Shown: positions 1 to 10,320, counted from the stretch's first letter. The stretch: 64,000 nt of DNA from Acanthosepion pharaonis (GCA_903632075.3 CAHIKZ030005438.1:977001-1041000), one strand, 5' to 3'. Notes: a model not told the origin generated them from the letters alone. Numbers and translations: made by a program.

Positions 1-600
1 AGAAAAAAAATGAACGAAGAAAAAGCTAAAAACGAGACGCAAACGAAAGAAAACATGAAAGCTAAAAGCAGAGTAATTAGAGAAAAAACGGGGAAAAGAA
101 GAATGAAAAAAAGATTAGAAATAGAAAAAAAAAACGTTAGTAAAAAAAAAAACAACGAAAAATAAAAAAATAAATGGTAGGAAGAATTTTTAAAAATGAA
201 GAAAAAACAAGAACGATAACTATAAAAAAGAAAATGGCGACGAAAAAGAGAGAAAGAAAAGATCCGGAAAAAAGAAAGAGAGTAGCAGTACCAAAAGAAA
301 AAGAAAGAATCATAATAATAATAAAAGATGAGGGAAGGAAAAGAAGGAAATGACAAAAAGGAAAATCAAGCAAAACAAGAGAGAAAGAAAAAAGGAAGAC
401 AAAACAAAAACAAAAAACAAAAGAAAAGGCACATCAAAAACGGAAATCAAGGAAAAGAAAAATGACAAGATTTTCAAAACCAAAAATGAAAATAAACAAA
501 AACAAATAAACATGAAACGAAATTTTTTAAAAATTGAAAAAACAGGCGAAAAAAAAAAACAAGAAAGACGGAAAAGTAGAAGTAAAAATAAAAATGACTG
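1..600. repeat. Purine-rich low-complexity DNA
   Basis: Almost all A and G on the + strand, with A-runs and scattered GAAA units. Long open frames on both strands here give only Lys/Glu-rich or Phe/Leu/Ser-rich strings and are composition artefacts. No gene is supported. Confidence 0.85.
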
Positions 601-956
601 AGGCAAAACAAGATGGAAGATTTTTATCATTTCTGATCGGAGGCCAATCAGAAAAGAAGTCTTTATAGATCTCGGCGCGCTCGACCCTGCTTCCTGTCAA
701 GCAGAAGTTCCTTCGCTCGACTTGCCTCGTTCTGATGATTTTGTAGATAGTGAGTAGCAATATGACCAGGTCACAATGACCTTGTCTATGGACAGTTGGG
801 TCAGTTCGTTTCTTGCCAACAAAACTTAACAGTTCAACTTGACTAACTCTTTTGACAGTCTTAGTTTTTTGATGTGGTGGAATCGAATAGGGATCAAAGA
901 AGGAAAGAGTAAAAAAGTGGATATTATAAAAGAAGAGAAAAGGAGAACTTGTGCAA
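601..956. other. Mixed-composition stretch, nothing recognised
   Basis: Balanced base composition between two purine-rich blocks. I see no conserved domain, tRNA-like box or terminal repeat. It could be unique sequence or an old, unrecognised repeat. Confidence 0.4.
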
Positions 957-1008
<52 letters not shown>

Positions 1009-1132
1009 AGACACGTGGGAAAAGAAAGAAACAAACAAACAAAGACACAAAGAAAGAAAGAAGTTTGGTAATATAAAAGACGAAAGAGAATTGGCACCAA
1101 AGAAATAAAGAAGAGAACAAAAGAACGTATGT

Positions 1133-1168
<36 letters not shown>

Positions 1169-1480
1169 AGGCAATATTAAAGTAAAGTAAAAAGAATTCG
1201 TCTAAAAGAAAGAAAGAAGAGAAAGAAGGCACGTGGAAAAAGAAAGAAAGAAAGAAAGAAAGAAGGTTGGTAATATAAAAGACGAAAGAGAAGTGGCACC
1301 AAAGAAATAAAGAAGAGAAAAAGAGAACGTATGTAAAAGTGAAAGAAAGAAAGAAAGAAAGAAAGAAGGAAATATTAAAGGAAAGTAAAAGAGAACTCGT
1401 GTAAAAGAAAGTAAGAAGCTAATATTAAAGAGAACAAGAGACGTTTGGCAACAGAAAAAAAGAAAGAAAGAAAGAGCATA
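957..1480. repeat. (AAAG)n arrays inside a ~204-bp tandem duplication
   Basis: AAAG arrays lie at about 957-1009, 1137-1168, 1245-1266, 1339-1367 and 1457-1475. The text between arrays is itself duplicated: a block with TTGGTAATATAAAAGACG and GGCACCAAAGAAATAAAG occurs near 1065 and again near 1268. So a ~204-bp unit containing the tetranucleotide has been copied in tandem, giving a higher-order microsatellite. Confidence 0.8.
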
Positions 1481-1797
1481 TAATAAAAGAAAATAAAGAG
1501 TATTGAATGAAAATGAAACAAAAAGGAAAAGATATAAAACAAATATCCCAACCGAAATCAAACAGAGAATTCTTGAAGAAAAAATAACAAGAAAAAATCG
1601 TCTGACATATTTGAGGCATTAATATTCAAAGACATATGTCCGTTCGAGACTTCGAAGAATCCATCCATCAATCCATCATCCATACACACACACACACGCA
1701 CATACACATACACACACACACATATATATATGCATATATATATATACTTTATTATTACATCAAGACATGTGAATAACGATACACAAATGCAATCATG

Positions 1798-1962
1798 TTT
1801 CGGTATGTATTAATACATCGCATCAGGCGTTAGTAAATGATTGGTTAGTACACTTTCTAACCAGTCATTTACTAACCAGTCATTTACTAACCAATTACTA
1901 ACCAATTGTACTAACTAGTCATTTACTAACACCTGATGAGATGTTTTAATACACATCGAAAT
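1798..1962. repeat. Snapback palindrome with TCATTTACTAACCAG tandem core
   Basis: The left arm (from TTTCGGTATGTATTAATACA through GCATCAGGCGTTAGTAAATG) is repeated as its reverse complement ending at TACACATCGAAA. Both arms have a few mismatches over ~50 bp. Between them a short unit, CATTTACTAACCAGT, is tandemly repeated. The TTTCGG/CCGAAA edge recalls other snapback repeats of this window, some of which are Penelope-like termini, but this copy has no coding sequence. Confidence 0.75.
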
Positions 1963-2071
1963 ATGCCATTTATGTAGCGGTTTTACGTTTTGGATGTAAT
2001 ATCCTAAAATAAACAATATTGCTCTACTAGTGTATTGGGCTCTCTTTTAAATTGAATCTTACGAACGTCGG

Positions 2072-2074
<3 letters not shown>

Positions 2075-2135
<61 letters not shown>
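2075..2135. repeat. (TA)n microsatellite
   Basis: About 30 uninterrupted TA dinucleotides, followed directly by GTGTGTG and a Penelope-type terminal repeat. Confidence 0.95.
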
Positions 2136-2143
<8 letters not shown>

Positions 2144-2340
2144 AAGCAAATGTAAATGGATATAGATCCGACAGAATGAAGAAAAATTTGGAAAAAACAA
2201 ACCAAAAATCCTTAAATGCAATTATGTTGTTTAAAATGAATGAAATGTCGACGTCTGACGTTTCGGTTTAATAAACCTTCTTCAAGACAATATTCATTAA
2301 AATACAATTCAGTTCAATTTAACAAAATGCACTAATGTAA
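2136..2340. mobile_element. Solo terminal repeat of a Penelope-like element
   Basis: Matches the left terminal arm of the Penelope-like element at 20,997-23,706. Shared landmarks are ATGTCGACGTCTGACGTTTC, the AAACCTT(C)TTCAAGACAATATTCAT block and CAATTCAGTTCAAT. It also includes AAGCAAATGTAAATGGATAT at its outer edge, which matches the extreme right end of that element in inverse orientation. No coding sequence remains. Confidence 0.75.
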
Positions 2341-2345
2341 TTAAA

Positions 2346-3290
2346 ATTGACGGCAATTGATACAACGTTTTAATAGTGAAATGCAATGAACCAAAAGTCT
2401 TGAAACAATGTCTTGAGATTCAATAAAGCGGAGATAAAGAATTCCCAAAGACCATCCAAGACCAATGAACCGTTTAAGTAATCCATTTCCATTATAATTT
2501 TCAGGCGTCCAATGGTATGTATGATTCATTGATTACTCCTGGTTGTATATAAATCGCGTTTATGCTTAATATTTTTTTTAATCTTAAAAATGTATCTGTT
2601 GAATATAACAGTGAAATGATAAAGTTTAGTAACAGAACAACAAAGACAGCGACAAGAAAACCTATTTCAAGACCAAGTTGAAGCAAGCTGATCATTTAAG
2701 AGAGAAAGGTATCTGATTACCTCACATGAAAGGCTTGAACAAATAACACTGCAAAATAAGAAACTTAGAAGTAAATGAACTCATTGCTTACACGGTTCAT
2801 TTTGTCTAAATGCAAATAAATCTTTTATTTGTATAGATTATTAAAATGTCTAAAAGAAGTCATTTATAAATTTATTAACTTAAGCTGATTTACCTCCCTT
2901 CGCACTAGAGGTAGGACAGCAAATATATAAATAAATAGACATTCATGATTGTTATATGGTTTGATGGGAAAAGATATATAAAAGTTTAGATACCAGAACA
3001 GCGTTAGGAAAATCTATGAGATCTGGCAAAAAGGCAAAATGTTGAAAGAATCATGACGCATATTTCCTGTGGATAATCCAGCGATTAACGCACTTTCTAT
3101 ACACATTCGTCTCAGTAAATTGCTTTCTCTTTTAATTAAATACTTTTTTTATATCAAAATTATGGTAAAACGCTTCACGATGAGCAGTGAATGTGTTGTT
3201 TTATAAAAGGTTATTTTTTCATATAATCGTTGATTTAATTTTCTTAATGTTCCACCTATGTATTCCACGTAGTAATTACAAATTATATAT
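2346..3290. other. AT-rich stretch, nothing recognised
   Basis: No coding potential beyond short random frames, no tRNA-like boxes and no clear terminal repeats seen. It may be unique intergenic DNA or old repeat. Confidence 0.4.
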
Positions 3291-3373
3291 AATACTCATG
3301 GCAATTATACAATTATATATATAGATGTGTGTGTGTGCGTGTGTGTGTGTATGGGTTTAGGCGTGCTATATAT

Positions 3374-3378
<5 letters not shown>

Positions 3379-3425
<47 letters not shown>
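3379..3425. repeat. (TA)n microsatellite
   Basis: About 23 TA units abutting the left arm of an inverted repeat. Confidence 0.95.
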
Positions 3426-3428
<3 letters not shown>

Positions 3429-3762
3429 ACATTTTTATGTTTATACATTCTTTTTATAGATACAAATATTTAAGTAAAAGCTCTGTTTATAATAAACAGC
3501 CTTAAATAACATTTACCGGCCTGAATGTCCGAGAAATTTTCATAGAAAATATTCGTCCTCCGACAGGAAACCATCAGATAGCCTGACGTGCATTAAACGT
3601 TTCGGCCACAGAGGAGCGTTCAGTTAGCAGGGTCGATTTTACTGTCTTTAAACTACAACCTTCAATGATTCTCTCACGTACATTCATATCTGCTCATCGT
3701 GTATCCAAATGTATACAAATATTTGTATCTATAAAAAGAATGTATAAACATAAAAATGTCTT
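3425..3762. repeat. Inverted repeat with 46-bp perfect arms
   Basis: The left arm (3427-3472, containing TTTTATGTTTATACATTC) is perfectly complementary to the right arm at 3717-3762. The interior holds GCTCTGTTTATAATAAACAG and a CCGGCC segment. A copy of the left arm plus interior lies at 15,771-15,868, and a diverged right arm near 52,480-52,555. (TA)n tracts flank both sides. A non-autonomous mobile element or Penelope terminal repeat is likely; no coding sequence supports a superfamily. Confidence 0.8.
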
Positions 3763-3789
3763 AAAATAATTGTCGGACTTTGTCCATTT

Positions 3790-3801
3790 TATAATATATA
3801 T

Positions 3802-3853
<52 letters not shown>
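3790..3853. repeat. (TA)n/(CATA)n tract
   Basis: TA dinucleotides with a short ACATACATACA interruption, on the right side of the preceding inverted repeat. Confidence 0.9.
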
Positions 3854-3856
<3 letters not shown>

Positions 3857-4215
3857 TGTGCATGTATATACAATGGGGTAGTAAGTGTCGTCATTGCCTA
3901 AAACCTGACCCACCTCTCTGCCGGTTTCTTTCTTTCAAGTCAAGTTTGATCTTAACAAAAAATAAAATGCAATGTCAATCGTTATCTTCTGTCTTCTAAA
4001 TTCCTGTTCATTTATTGTTCTCTCTCTCTTTAAAAAAAGTTTTATTTTTCACTTATTCTTTCACACACAGAACAGCCCAAGCGTCCTAGTCACTTTATTG
4101 CTTTCTTTAACTTGAAATGATTAAAAAAAACAAACAAACACAATCTCTTCTTGACCAGACCAATCATATATGTATCTATGTCTGTACTTATGTGTCTGTA
4201 TGTATATAAATATAG

Positions 4216-4300
4216 TGGGAACTAAAAGCACATTCCATAGAATCTGGCCAAACAAAAGAATTTCGCTTTCAGAATCTTCTCTTAACAAAACGAAACAGAA
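4216..4300. mobile_element. Short hairpin MITE, diverged copy
   Basis: One of three copies of a ~78-bp repeat (others at 4,491-4,573 and 7,513-7,590). The shared core reads roughly AATCTGGCCAAACA then AGAATTT.GCTTT. The clearest copy has ends GTGATACTAAAAG and CTTTTAGTATATCAC that form a hairpin. Confidence 0.55.
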
Positions 4301-4348
4301 ACGCACACACACACATGTGTATGCGTCTGTACTATATATATATGTGTG

Positions 4349-4352
4349 TATA

Positions 4353-4415
<63 letters not shown>

Positions 4416-4420
4416 TGTGT
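4349..4420. repeat. (TA)n(TG)n compound microsatellite
   Basis: About 17 TA units pass directly into about 14 TG units. Confidence 0.95.
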
Positions 4421-4490
4421 GTGGCGTGTGTGTTTATATGTTTAGATATGTATGTGTGTAGGCATGTATGTGTGTATCTATATGCATATA

Positions 4491-4573
4491 CGATGGAGTA
4501 CTAAACGTTTTCAGTCAAACACATTACTTAAATCTGGTCAAACACAAGAATTTTGCTCTTAGACAAAAATCAC
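4491..4573. mobile_element. Short hairpin MITE, second copy
   Basis: Contains CACATTACTTAAATCTGGTC and CAAGAATTTTGCTCTTAG. Same family as 7,513-7,590, with partly decayed terminal complementarity. Confidence 0.55.
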
Positions 4574-4587
4574 ACACACACACACAA

Positions 4588-4599
<12 letters not shown>

Positions 4600-4622
<23 letters not shown>
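4600..4622. repeat. (TA)n microsatellite
   Basis: A short TA run next to a repeat edge that reads GGCAAGAGGTTATAGTTGTT; a close copy of that edge follows another TA array at 52,606. Confidence 0.9.
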
Positions 4623-4885
4623 GGCAAGAGGTTATAGTTGTTCCAACGAGAGAAAAGTGTATATTTAAAAAGAAAAGAGAAACCGCAAACGTTTTTAATT
4701 ATCATGTGGATTAATACATTTACAGAGCATTAATATTATAAATTAATTGATTTAAAAAATGTTTTTTTTTCGCTACACAGTTCTAACCATGTTTCAAAAA
4801 TGGAAGCTAAAAGCCACGAATTTAATTTTGCAATTAAATTAAAGACATTAGTTCCATTTCATCCTCAAGCGAATTTTGGAGTAAC
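4623..4885. repeat. Interspersed repeat shared with 6.6 kb and 28.2 kb
   Basis: The segment with TTCGCTACACAGTTCTAACC and ATGGAAGCTAAAAGCCACGA recurs at 6,585-6,650 and, inverted, at 6,688-6,770. Its ATTAATATTATAAATTAATT part is the reverse of the 90-bp tandem unit at 28,220. The left portion recurs at 52,606-52,690. It behaves like an element terminus without coding sequence. Confidence 0.65.
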
Positions 4886-5129
4886 TTCTTACGGCATTTT
4901 TTTTTTCCTATTTGTAAATTTAAAGATTTCACGGGTGTTCAGATTAGAATACTTTTTATTTAACTACGATTTGAAATATTCTCATTTTTAATTTTTATTA
5001 TACTATATTTTTTTATGAACAGTTAAATGTATTAGAATCCCTTGTATGTAGGATTATTTTTACATCAAGTATAAGTATGTATATTAGGGTACATTTTTTT
5101 TTAAGTAAAATTTATGACAATATATATAT

Positions 5130-5480
5130 ATGTATGTATGTATATATCATAATTTTACTGCACGTGTTTTCGGTCTTGCGACCTTCTTCAGGCAAAGGGT
5201 AAATATTTCCACAAATTATTAAAATAAGAATTAATTTTCTTTATGGTGTTCGATGTTAACTTTCTTTTTTGTGGGGTGGGTAGTAGTGACACAAATTTCT
5301 TTCTTGGACTGGTGGTAAAAAAAGCTCTTCTGCTTAAAATGTAATAAAACCATTAATTTTTGTTTTTTCATGTCTTGTTAATTTTTTCTGCGATTTTCTT
5401 TGGATGAATGTTCCTTCCGTTTCTATGAAGGTTTTTCATATTGTTGAGGTTTCTTTATTTTTGATGGCACTGAAAAATGC
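5130..5480. repeat. Repeat edge of Penelope-terminal type, superfamily uncertain
   Basis: After a TA/GTAT tract the sequence TTTTCGGTCTTGCGACCTTC runs into TTCAGGC. This TTCGG...CTTCTTCAGG layout is shared with several terminal repeats in the window (2.2, 21, 32.3 and 38.3 kb). The rest, to 5,480, has no recognised domain. Confidence 0.4.
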
Positions 5481-5653
5481 TAATTTTTTTATTAATTAGG
5501 TTGTCCCATATCCAAAGATTCTGCCTCATCGTTTAGTACGCTTCCTCTTGAATATGTAATGTGTTTTATATTTTCTCGATATCCCCACTGCTTTTTGAAA
5601 TATTCCATCAGTGTTTCTGTGTTGCGATATGATTTGTAGGTGTATATATATAT

Positions 5654-5803
5654 AAAAAAAGGCTTAAACACTAATATTCCATGGTCATAATTTATTCCAG
5701 TGGAATCGTAAATACGATCAAGCACATTACTTAAATCTGACCAATATTTACGATTCCAATGGAATAAATTATGACCATGGAATATTAGTGTTTAAGCCTT
5801 TTT
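5654..5803. repeat. Hairpin repeat with ~58-bp arms
   Basis: The left arm (5,654-5,713) and right arm (5,745-5,802) are near-perfect reverse complements that contain TAATATTCCATGGTCATAAT. The 31-bp loop, CACATTACTTAAATCTGACC plus flanks, resembles the core of the short hairpin MITE. Single-arm copies occur at 44,990-45,050 (same orientation as the left arm) and 47,310-47,370 (as the right arm). Confidence 0.85.
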
Positions 5804-5951
5804 ATTATATCCTTAATCTGTCCCGGACATTGAGTTCTACCAGGATTCTATCCTCTTGGAATTTTTATTAAAAAATTATACATGTATGGGTATACACCTA
5901 TGTATATATATTTATATATTTTGCATATGCATGTGTATATTTACCACAAGA

Positions 5952-5957
<6 letters not shown>
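5804..5957. other. AT-rich flank of hairpin repeat
   Basis: Contains TCTGTCCCGGACATTGAG and ATTCTATCCTCTTGG. A close inverted match with GAGGATAGAATCCAGGTAGA lies at 44,932, so this is the outer part of the same repeat family. Confidence 0.5.

Positions 5958-6001
<44 letters not shown>
5958..6001. repeat. (TA)n microsatellite
   Basis: About 22 TA units. Confidence 0.95.
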
Positions 6002-6003
<2 letters not shown>

Positions 6004-6492
6004 TCGTTAAAGACGACAGAAAAGGTACTGCGATTAAGTTTTTATTTAATAAACTCATAAATAATTACATGCCTATCCAGACCAACTCATTTAGGCAAAC
6101 ACCCAAACCTAACATACTTCATCCGAAACATACTGGTAGAAAATACAAGCACAATAATCTCATCCACATGTAAAACAAAAATATTAAAATTAAAAGAATT
6201 CCTAATAATTAAAAAAAAAAAGCCAACACTCAATAACATTAACTACGAACACGGCCATAATGTGCTATTTTTTAAAAAAATAAAACATCCCTATAACTCG
6301 ATACATACTCACATACTTCAATTAAAAAGTAAAAATAAAATCATCCTTGATAATGGTTAAATGAATAGCCGAAAGCGCTCCATTTTTGTGTCCAGAAAAA
6401 GACATGAAAGATTAAATAAAAAGCTTAATCGCTGTACCGTGTCTGTTGTCTTTAATGAAACATGTATAAAAGCGGAGTTTCTGCCTAAATAC

Positions 6493-6495
<3 letters not shown>
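6002..6495. other. Unrecognised AT-rich block, possible Penelope remnant
   Basis: Contains AGCCGAAAGCGCTCCATTTT near 6,366, a motif like the TTACCGAACGCTTTCGGCG segment near 28,870 and the AAGCTTTCGGCTTGCATAAG segment near 18,750. Such CCGAAAGC motifs mark several element edges in the window. No reliable open frame is seen. Confidence 0.35.

Positions 6496-6563
<68 letters not shown>
6496..6563. repeat. (TA)n microsatellite
   Basis: About 33 TA units, abutting a palindrome. Confidence 0.95.
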
Positions 6564-6565
<2 letters not shown>

Positions 6566-6802
6566 TAATTGATTTAAAATATGTTTTTTTTCGCTACACA
6601 GTTCTAACCATGTTTCAAAATGGAAGCTAAAAGCCACGAATTTAATTTTGTGATTAAATTAAAGACATTAGTTCCATTTCATCCTCATGAAATGAAACTA
6701 ATGTCTTTAATTTAATTGCAAATTAAATTCGGAGCTTTTAGCTTCCATTTTGAAACATGATTAGAATGAAGGAAAAAACAATATTTTAAATCAATTAATT
6801 TA
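6562..6802. repeat. 240-bp palindrome (two inverted copies of one repeat)
   Basis: The two halves meet near 6,687 with almost no spacer. The left half holds ATGGAAGCTAAAAGCCACGA and AAAGACATTAGTTCCATTTC; the right half is its reverse complement with small indels. Each half matches the repeat at 4,750-4,870. The structure would extrude as a long hairpin. Confidence 0.85.
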
Positions 6803-6902
6803 TAATATTAATGCTCTGTAAATTTACATTGAGCACTTTTTGTAAAAATAAAATATCTATAAGAACACCGGATTATATATCTTACTGATCTTTCTTTTTA
6901 TT

Positions 6903-6905
<3 letters not shown>
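6803..6905. repeat. Single copy of the 28-kb tandem unit plus flank
   Basis: TAATGCTCTGTAAATTTACA and the following TTGAGCAC match the 90-bp unit at 28,220. The flank with AGAACACCGGATTATATATC matches, inverted, the left flank of that array at 28,160-28,200. Confidence 0.7.

Positions 6906-6973
<68 letters not shown>
6906..6973. repeat. (TA)n microsatellite
   Basis: About 33 TA units. Confidence 0.95.
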
Positions 6974-6976
<3 letters not shown>

Positions 6977-7004
6977 GTATGTCTGTATGTGCATATATAG
7001 GCGC

Positions 7005-7310
7005 GTGGTTGGGACTTTCACCTTCTGACCATGAGACTCGAATTTCACTACGGTTGATTTGTTAGGAAGGAGACTTCCTGATGTTATGGATCTGGAGGTG
7101 CGGCACCTTTGAAAAGTGCCTGAAAACCATGCCACGGGTTGACCCAAACCTTGTGAGTGAAATTGGTTGACTTTGGCGGCCGTCGATAGCTGTACTGGCA
7201 CGAAGTCTAGTGCTTGCCTTGTTCAGATTGTTGATCACGCTAGATAACAGAAAACTGTAACTAAGGCCAGCTCAGCATAGTTGCAGTATTATCCACAGAT
7301 TGGCTCTGGG
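7005..7310 (+). mobile_element. Probable tRNA-derived SINE
   Basis: The head near 7,010-7,060 resembles a tRNA gene: GCGTGGTTGGGACTTTCACC around an A-box position and GAGACTCGAATTTC at a B-box position, ~35 bp apart. A ~200-bp body without coding potential follows. It is not a functional tRNA because the arms do not fold cleanly. Family assignment is by structure only. Confidence 0.5.
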
Positions 7311-7423
7311 GGATGTTGAACAAACACAAATGTACCTGCGCGAGCAATAGGAATTGGTTAGCCGTCCTAGTAGACAGGTATATTCAAATACGAGTAGCCC
7401 GCTATTATTTTATTATCTGCGCG

Positions 7424-7425
<2 letters not shown>

Positions 7426-7471
<46 letters not shown>

Positions 7472-7508
7472 CGTGTGTCTGTGTGTGTGTGTGTGTATGT
7501 GTGTGTAT
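7426..7508. repeat. (TA)n(TG)n compound microsatellite
   Basis: A TA array of about 20 units passes into interrupted TG units (GTGCGTGTGTCTGTGTG). Confidence 0.95.
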
Positions 7509-7512
7509 ACGT

Positions 7513-7590
7513 TGTGATACTAAAAGTTGTCAGTCTAGCACATTTCCTAAAATCTGACCAAACATGAGAATTGTGCTTTTAGTATATCAC
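7513..7590. mobile_element. 78-bp hairpin MITE (best copy)
   Basis: The ends GTGATACTAAAAG and CTTTTAGTATATCAC are inverted repeats. The core AAAATCTGACCAAACATGAG is shared with copies at 4,216 and 4,491. It abuts the Helitron-like fragment at 7,591 with no spacer. Confidence 0.7.
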
Positions 7591-7867
7591 TTAGCAGTAG
7601 AGCCCGGCTTTGCCCGGGGATGTAACAGTCAGAGATAATAAATTTGACAAAGATTATTGTTTAAGGTTGACGGACACGCATGTCTTAAATAGTTTTTTTT
7701 TTTTTTTTTTACGAATTGGTCAAACCCAAACTCAAACAAAAGCATTTTTTAGTATTTCAGGGCACACTAGTAGAATAGCTAAAACTAATTTAAATTTTAA
7801 TAAGGAAAAATTAATTATGAAATTTGAAAATATCAAATTTTATTTTAGTATTTCCCAAAAAGATTAG
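7591..7867 (-). mobile_element. 3' fragment of a Helitron-like element
   Basis: Read on the minus strand the fragment ends GGGCAAAGCCGGGCTCTACT then GCTAA, matching the 3' end of the Helitron-like element at 11,185-12,102 (which ends CTAG). Shared internal text includes TTGACAAAGATTATTGTTTA and an A/T tract followed by AACCCAAACTCAAAC. The 5' half is missing. Confidence 0.65.
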
Positions 7868-8215
7868 CGGTATCACTCCTATCCACGGCCGTAGGGGTTA
7901 ATAGCATGAAAATTAAGCTTTCTGGTTTTGGTTTGAGAGCAATATATTTAAAAGGGGAACTCTAATTCAATACCAGTTGGGTGTGGAGCAATCAGTTCCA
8001 CCCATGTGAAAACATACTTAATTCCGAAACCACAGCAGCAACACCTATCATGGTGATAGTGTGCCCCTAAACTCCACAGGGAACACTACAGAGTTAATAT
8101 CTTCGTTTGGCCCGAGGCCCAAGTAGGGGGCTACCCAGTGCGAATCAATGTCACTACAGCACTGAATTAGTCTATAATACGAATTTTCAAACAATTACGC
8201 TGCGTTTTTCCATAT
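7868..8215. other. Unrecognised moderately GC-richer block
   Basis: Contains CCCGAGGCCCAAGTAGGGGG and GTGTGGAGCAATCAGTTCCA. It has no coding signal or tRNA-like boxes that I trust. It could be repeat-derived. Confidence 0.3.
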
Positions 8216-8219
8216 TACG

Positions 8220-8674
8220 TGTGTGAGTGTGTGTCTTTGTGTCATTCTCTGTATGTCTGAGTGTCTGCGTGTTTTTGCGCATTCCTGTGTATGTCTATGT
8301 ATGTCTGTGTGTCTCTGTGTGTTTATGTGTATCCCTGTGTGTTCTGTGTGTTTCTGTGTATGTATGTGTTACTGTGTATGTCTCTGTGACTCTGTGTGTT
8401 TCTGTGTATGCTTGAGTGTCTGTGTGTTTCTTTGTGTTTCTGTGTATGTCCGTGTGTCTCTGTGTTTCTATGTGATTGCACCTCTGCGTGTGTGTGTTTC
8501 TGTGTGTGTGTGTATGTCTGTGTGTGCGTATATTTGTGTGTCTCTGTGTGTTTCTATGTGATTACACCTCTGCGTGTGTGTGTTTCTGTGTGTGTATGTT
8601 TGTGTGTGTGTATGTGTGTCTTTGTGTGTTTCTATGTGATTGCGCCTCTGTGTGTGTGTTTCTGTATGTATGTC

Positions 8675-8706
<32 letters not shown>

Positions 8707-8730
8707 TGTGTGTGTGTACGTGCGTGTGTG
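8220..8730. repeat. GT-rich minisatellite ending in (GA)n
   Basis: A ~500-bp imperfect array of TGTGTCTCTGTGTGTTTCTG-type units. In its right part a longer unit with CTATGTGATTGCACCTCTG recurs near 8,468, 8,557 and 8,636 (spacing ~89 and ~79 bp). It closes with a short (GA)n at 8,690-8,706. The Cys/Val-rich frames across it are artefacts. Confidence 0.9.
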
Positions 8731-9260
8731 CAAGCTTCAAGGATAGAAACATTTATTTTTCTGCCTTTTGGTGCCTTTTTTTCCCCTCCTGTTTTCTTTG
8801 TTTGTTCTTCTTTTTCGATTCCCGCTTCCACCGTCTTCAGAAATTCTTTCCTCCCAGACATAAATCTTTAAAACATTGAAAGCCCCGCCAAAAAAACACT
8901 TGGCATTTATCCGCCTCGCTTGGCGTTATCACGATTCTCATCATAATCCTTAGCACATAAGTAATCACATTGGTGTTAAATATATCTTCCAAGTGTTTAT
9001 ATTTCAAGATTAATATTGTTTCGACAATCTTCCATGCGGGGAAGGTTTTCATCATACCGGATTTGACGATCTTCAATTGCTGCTCCACTACTGTGCTTCT
9101 CTGCTAAACAAACACAAAAATGAGGCTTAAATTACACTAGAGTAATGGTTAACAAGTTCGGCTAAAACAGCAAATCTTAAATAGAGTAAAATTAATGCTT
9201 ACAGACTGCTTAAATATTCTGATTTTATCGCAAATGCCGTTAATCTAAACTTCAAAAGTA
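8731..9260. other. Nothing recognised
   Basis: AT-rich sequence with no domain, terminal repeat or RNA gene that I can support. Confidence 0.4.
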
Positions 9261-9268
9261 ACAAGTAA

Positions 9269-9269
<1 letters not shown>

Positions 9270-9305
<36 letters not shown>
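9270..9305. repeat. (ATT)n microsatellite
   Basis: About 11 ATT units at the left border of a GC-rich block; a shorter ATT run at 9,645-9,662 marks the right border. Confidence 0.95.
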
Positions 9306-9644
9306 TGTATATTGCTCTCAAGTACTTTGTAACAAGTTTATTTATCATCTCTCAGTTGCGTCTCTGTCTTCCGGCAGAGTACGCTCATGGGCAGCTCCGT
9401 CTAAGAACAGAGACGCGACTGAGGAAAATTATAGTGAGAGGTGCCCTGCCCTGGTGTACAGCTACCCGAAACCGCGCCGTCTCATTGCACCAGAGAGAGG
9501 GATTGGTACTCGCACCGAGGCCAGCGCAATCGACGGTTGCGGGGATTCGGTCAATTTTTGTTCCTAGCCCGGGTGTACTCGCTCGGGCTCCCCACATTAA
9601 ACTGACATTGTGTCATAAACTGACCTCGTCTGAGTAAATACAAA
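9306..9644. mobile_element. GC-rich block bounded by ATT runs, probable retroposon
   Basis: The ~330-bp block is clearly GC-richer than its surroundings and lies between two ATT runs. Its left part forms a hairpin: CTCAGTTGCGTCTCTGTCTT (9,352) pairs with AAGAACAGAGACGCGACTGA (9,402). A 110-codon frame crosses it (9,305-9,637) but shows no known domain. An A/T-triplet tail is typical of some retroposons, but the family is unknown. Confidence 0.4.
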
Positions 9645-9845
9645 TTATTATTATTATTATTATTTCCTTTGAATTCTGGTGTATACGCATTACTTTCCGC
9701 GTCCTAACCAAAGACTTAAGTAGTATAGTTTTTGTTAGCCCAAAATGCAGATACTGTGATAAATATCCAGAAAAAATGACCATTTGTATCAGGTTGCATG
9801 GTATTAGAACGTACTTTTAAGGAGAGGAAAGTGCATTAAATTAGT

Positions 9846-10241
9846 ATGACAACCCACCCAGACCCGGTTACAGAGATAGAATCCGTATCAATTTTATGGG
9901 ACTTTACAATACACAGAGACAGGACAATCAAAGCTAATCGCCCAGACATTGGGATCAAAGACCGCAATAACAGAATTGACATGGCAGACCCTTGCAGACT
10001 GCAATGTATCTTTGAAGATCTTCAAAAACTATCAAAATACAAGGATCTTAAAATAGTAATCTCAGAATTGTGGCACATGAGAACATCAACAATCTCTGTT
10101 GTAGTTGGAGCCCTCGGAATGGTTGGAAAAGATTCCAGTAGATTCATTGAAGTGATTACTGGAAGCCCATGCCTTAAAGAAATACAAAAAATTGTACCCA
10201 CAAATACAGCCCACAACTTACAGAGTGCTTTATCCATGTAA
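9846..10241 (+). mobile_element. LINE ORF2 C-terminal remnant
   Basis: The 131-codon frame contains the run WDFTIHRDRTIKANRPDI, then KLSKYKDLKI, GALGM and SPCLKEIQKI. As I recall them, these are the C-terminal tail of a non-LTR retrotransposon polyprotein downstream of the RT. A segment between the Asp-rich motif and KYKDL is diverged. The natural stop near 10,239 is probably the end of the element ORF. No RT active site is present in this piece. Confidence 0.6.
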
Positions 10242-10299
10242 AATATGTGTGATCTTATGATTTTGAAGTTGCTTTCTTAAAAAATGCTCAGTGGAAAAT

Positions 10300-10320
10300 G
10301 TCATTGTTATTATTATTATT
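10300..10320. repeat. Short (ATT)n
   Basis: TTATTATTATTATT lies ~60 bp after the LINE stop codon and may be its 3' tail. Confidence 0.6.

Noticed and set aside
8223..8861. Cys/Val-rich secreted-peptide-like frames
   Set aside because: Periodic GT minisatellite; Cys comes from TGT only, with no signal peptide or conserved spacing.
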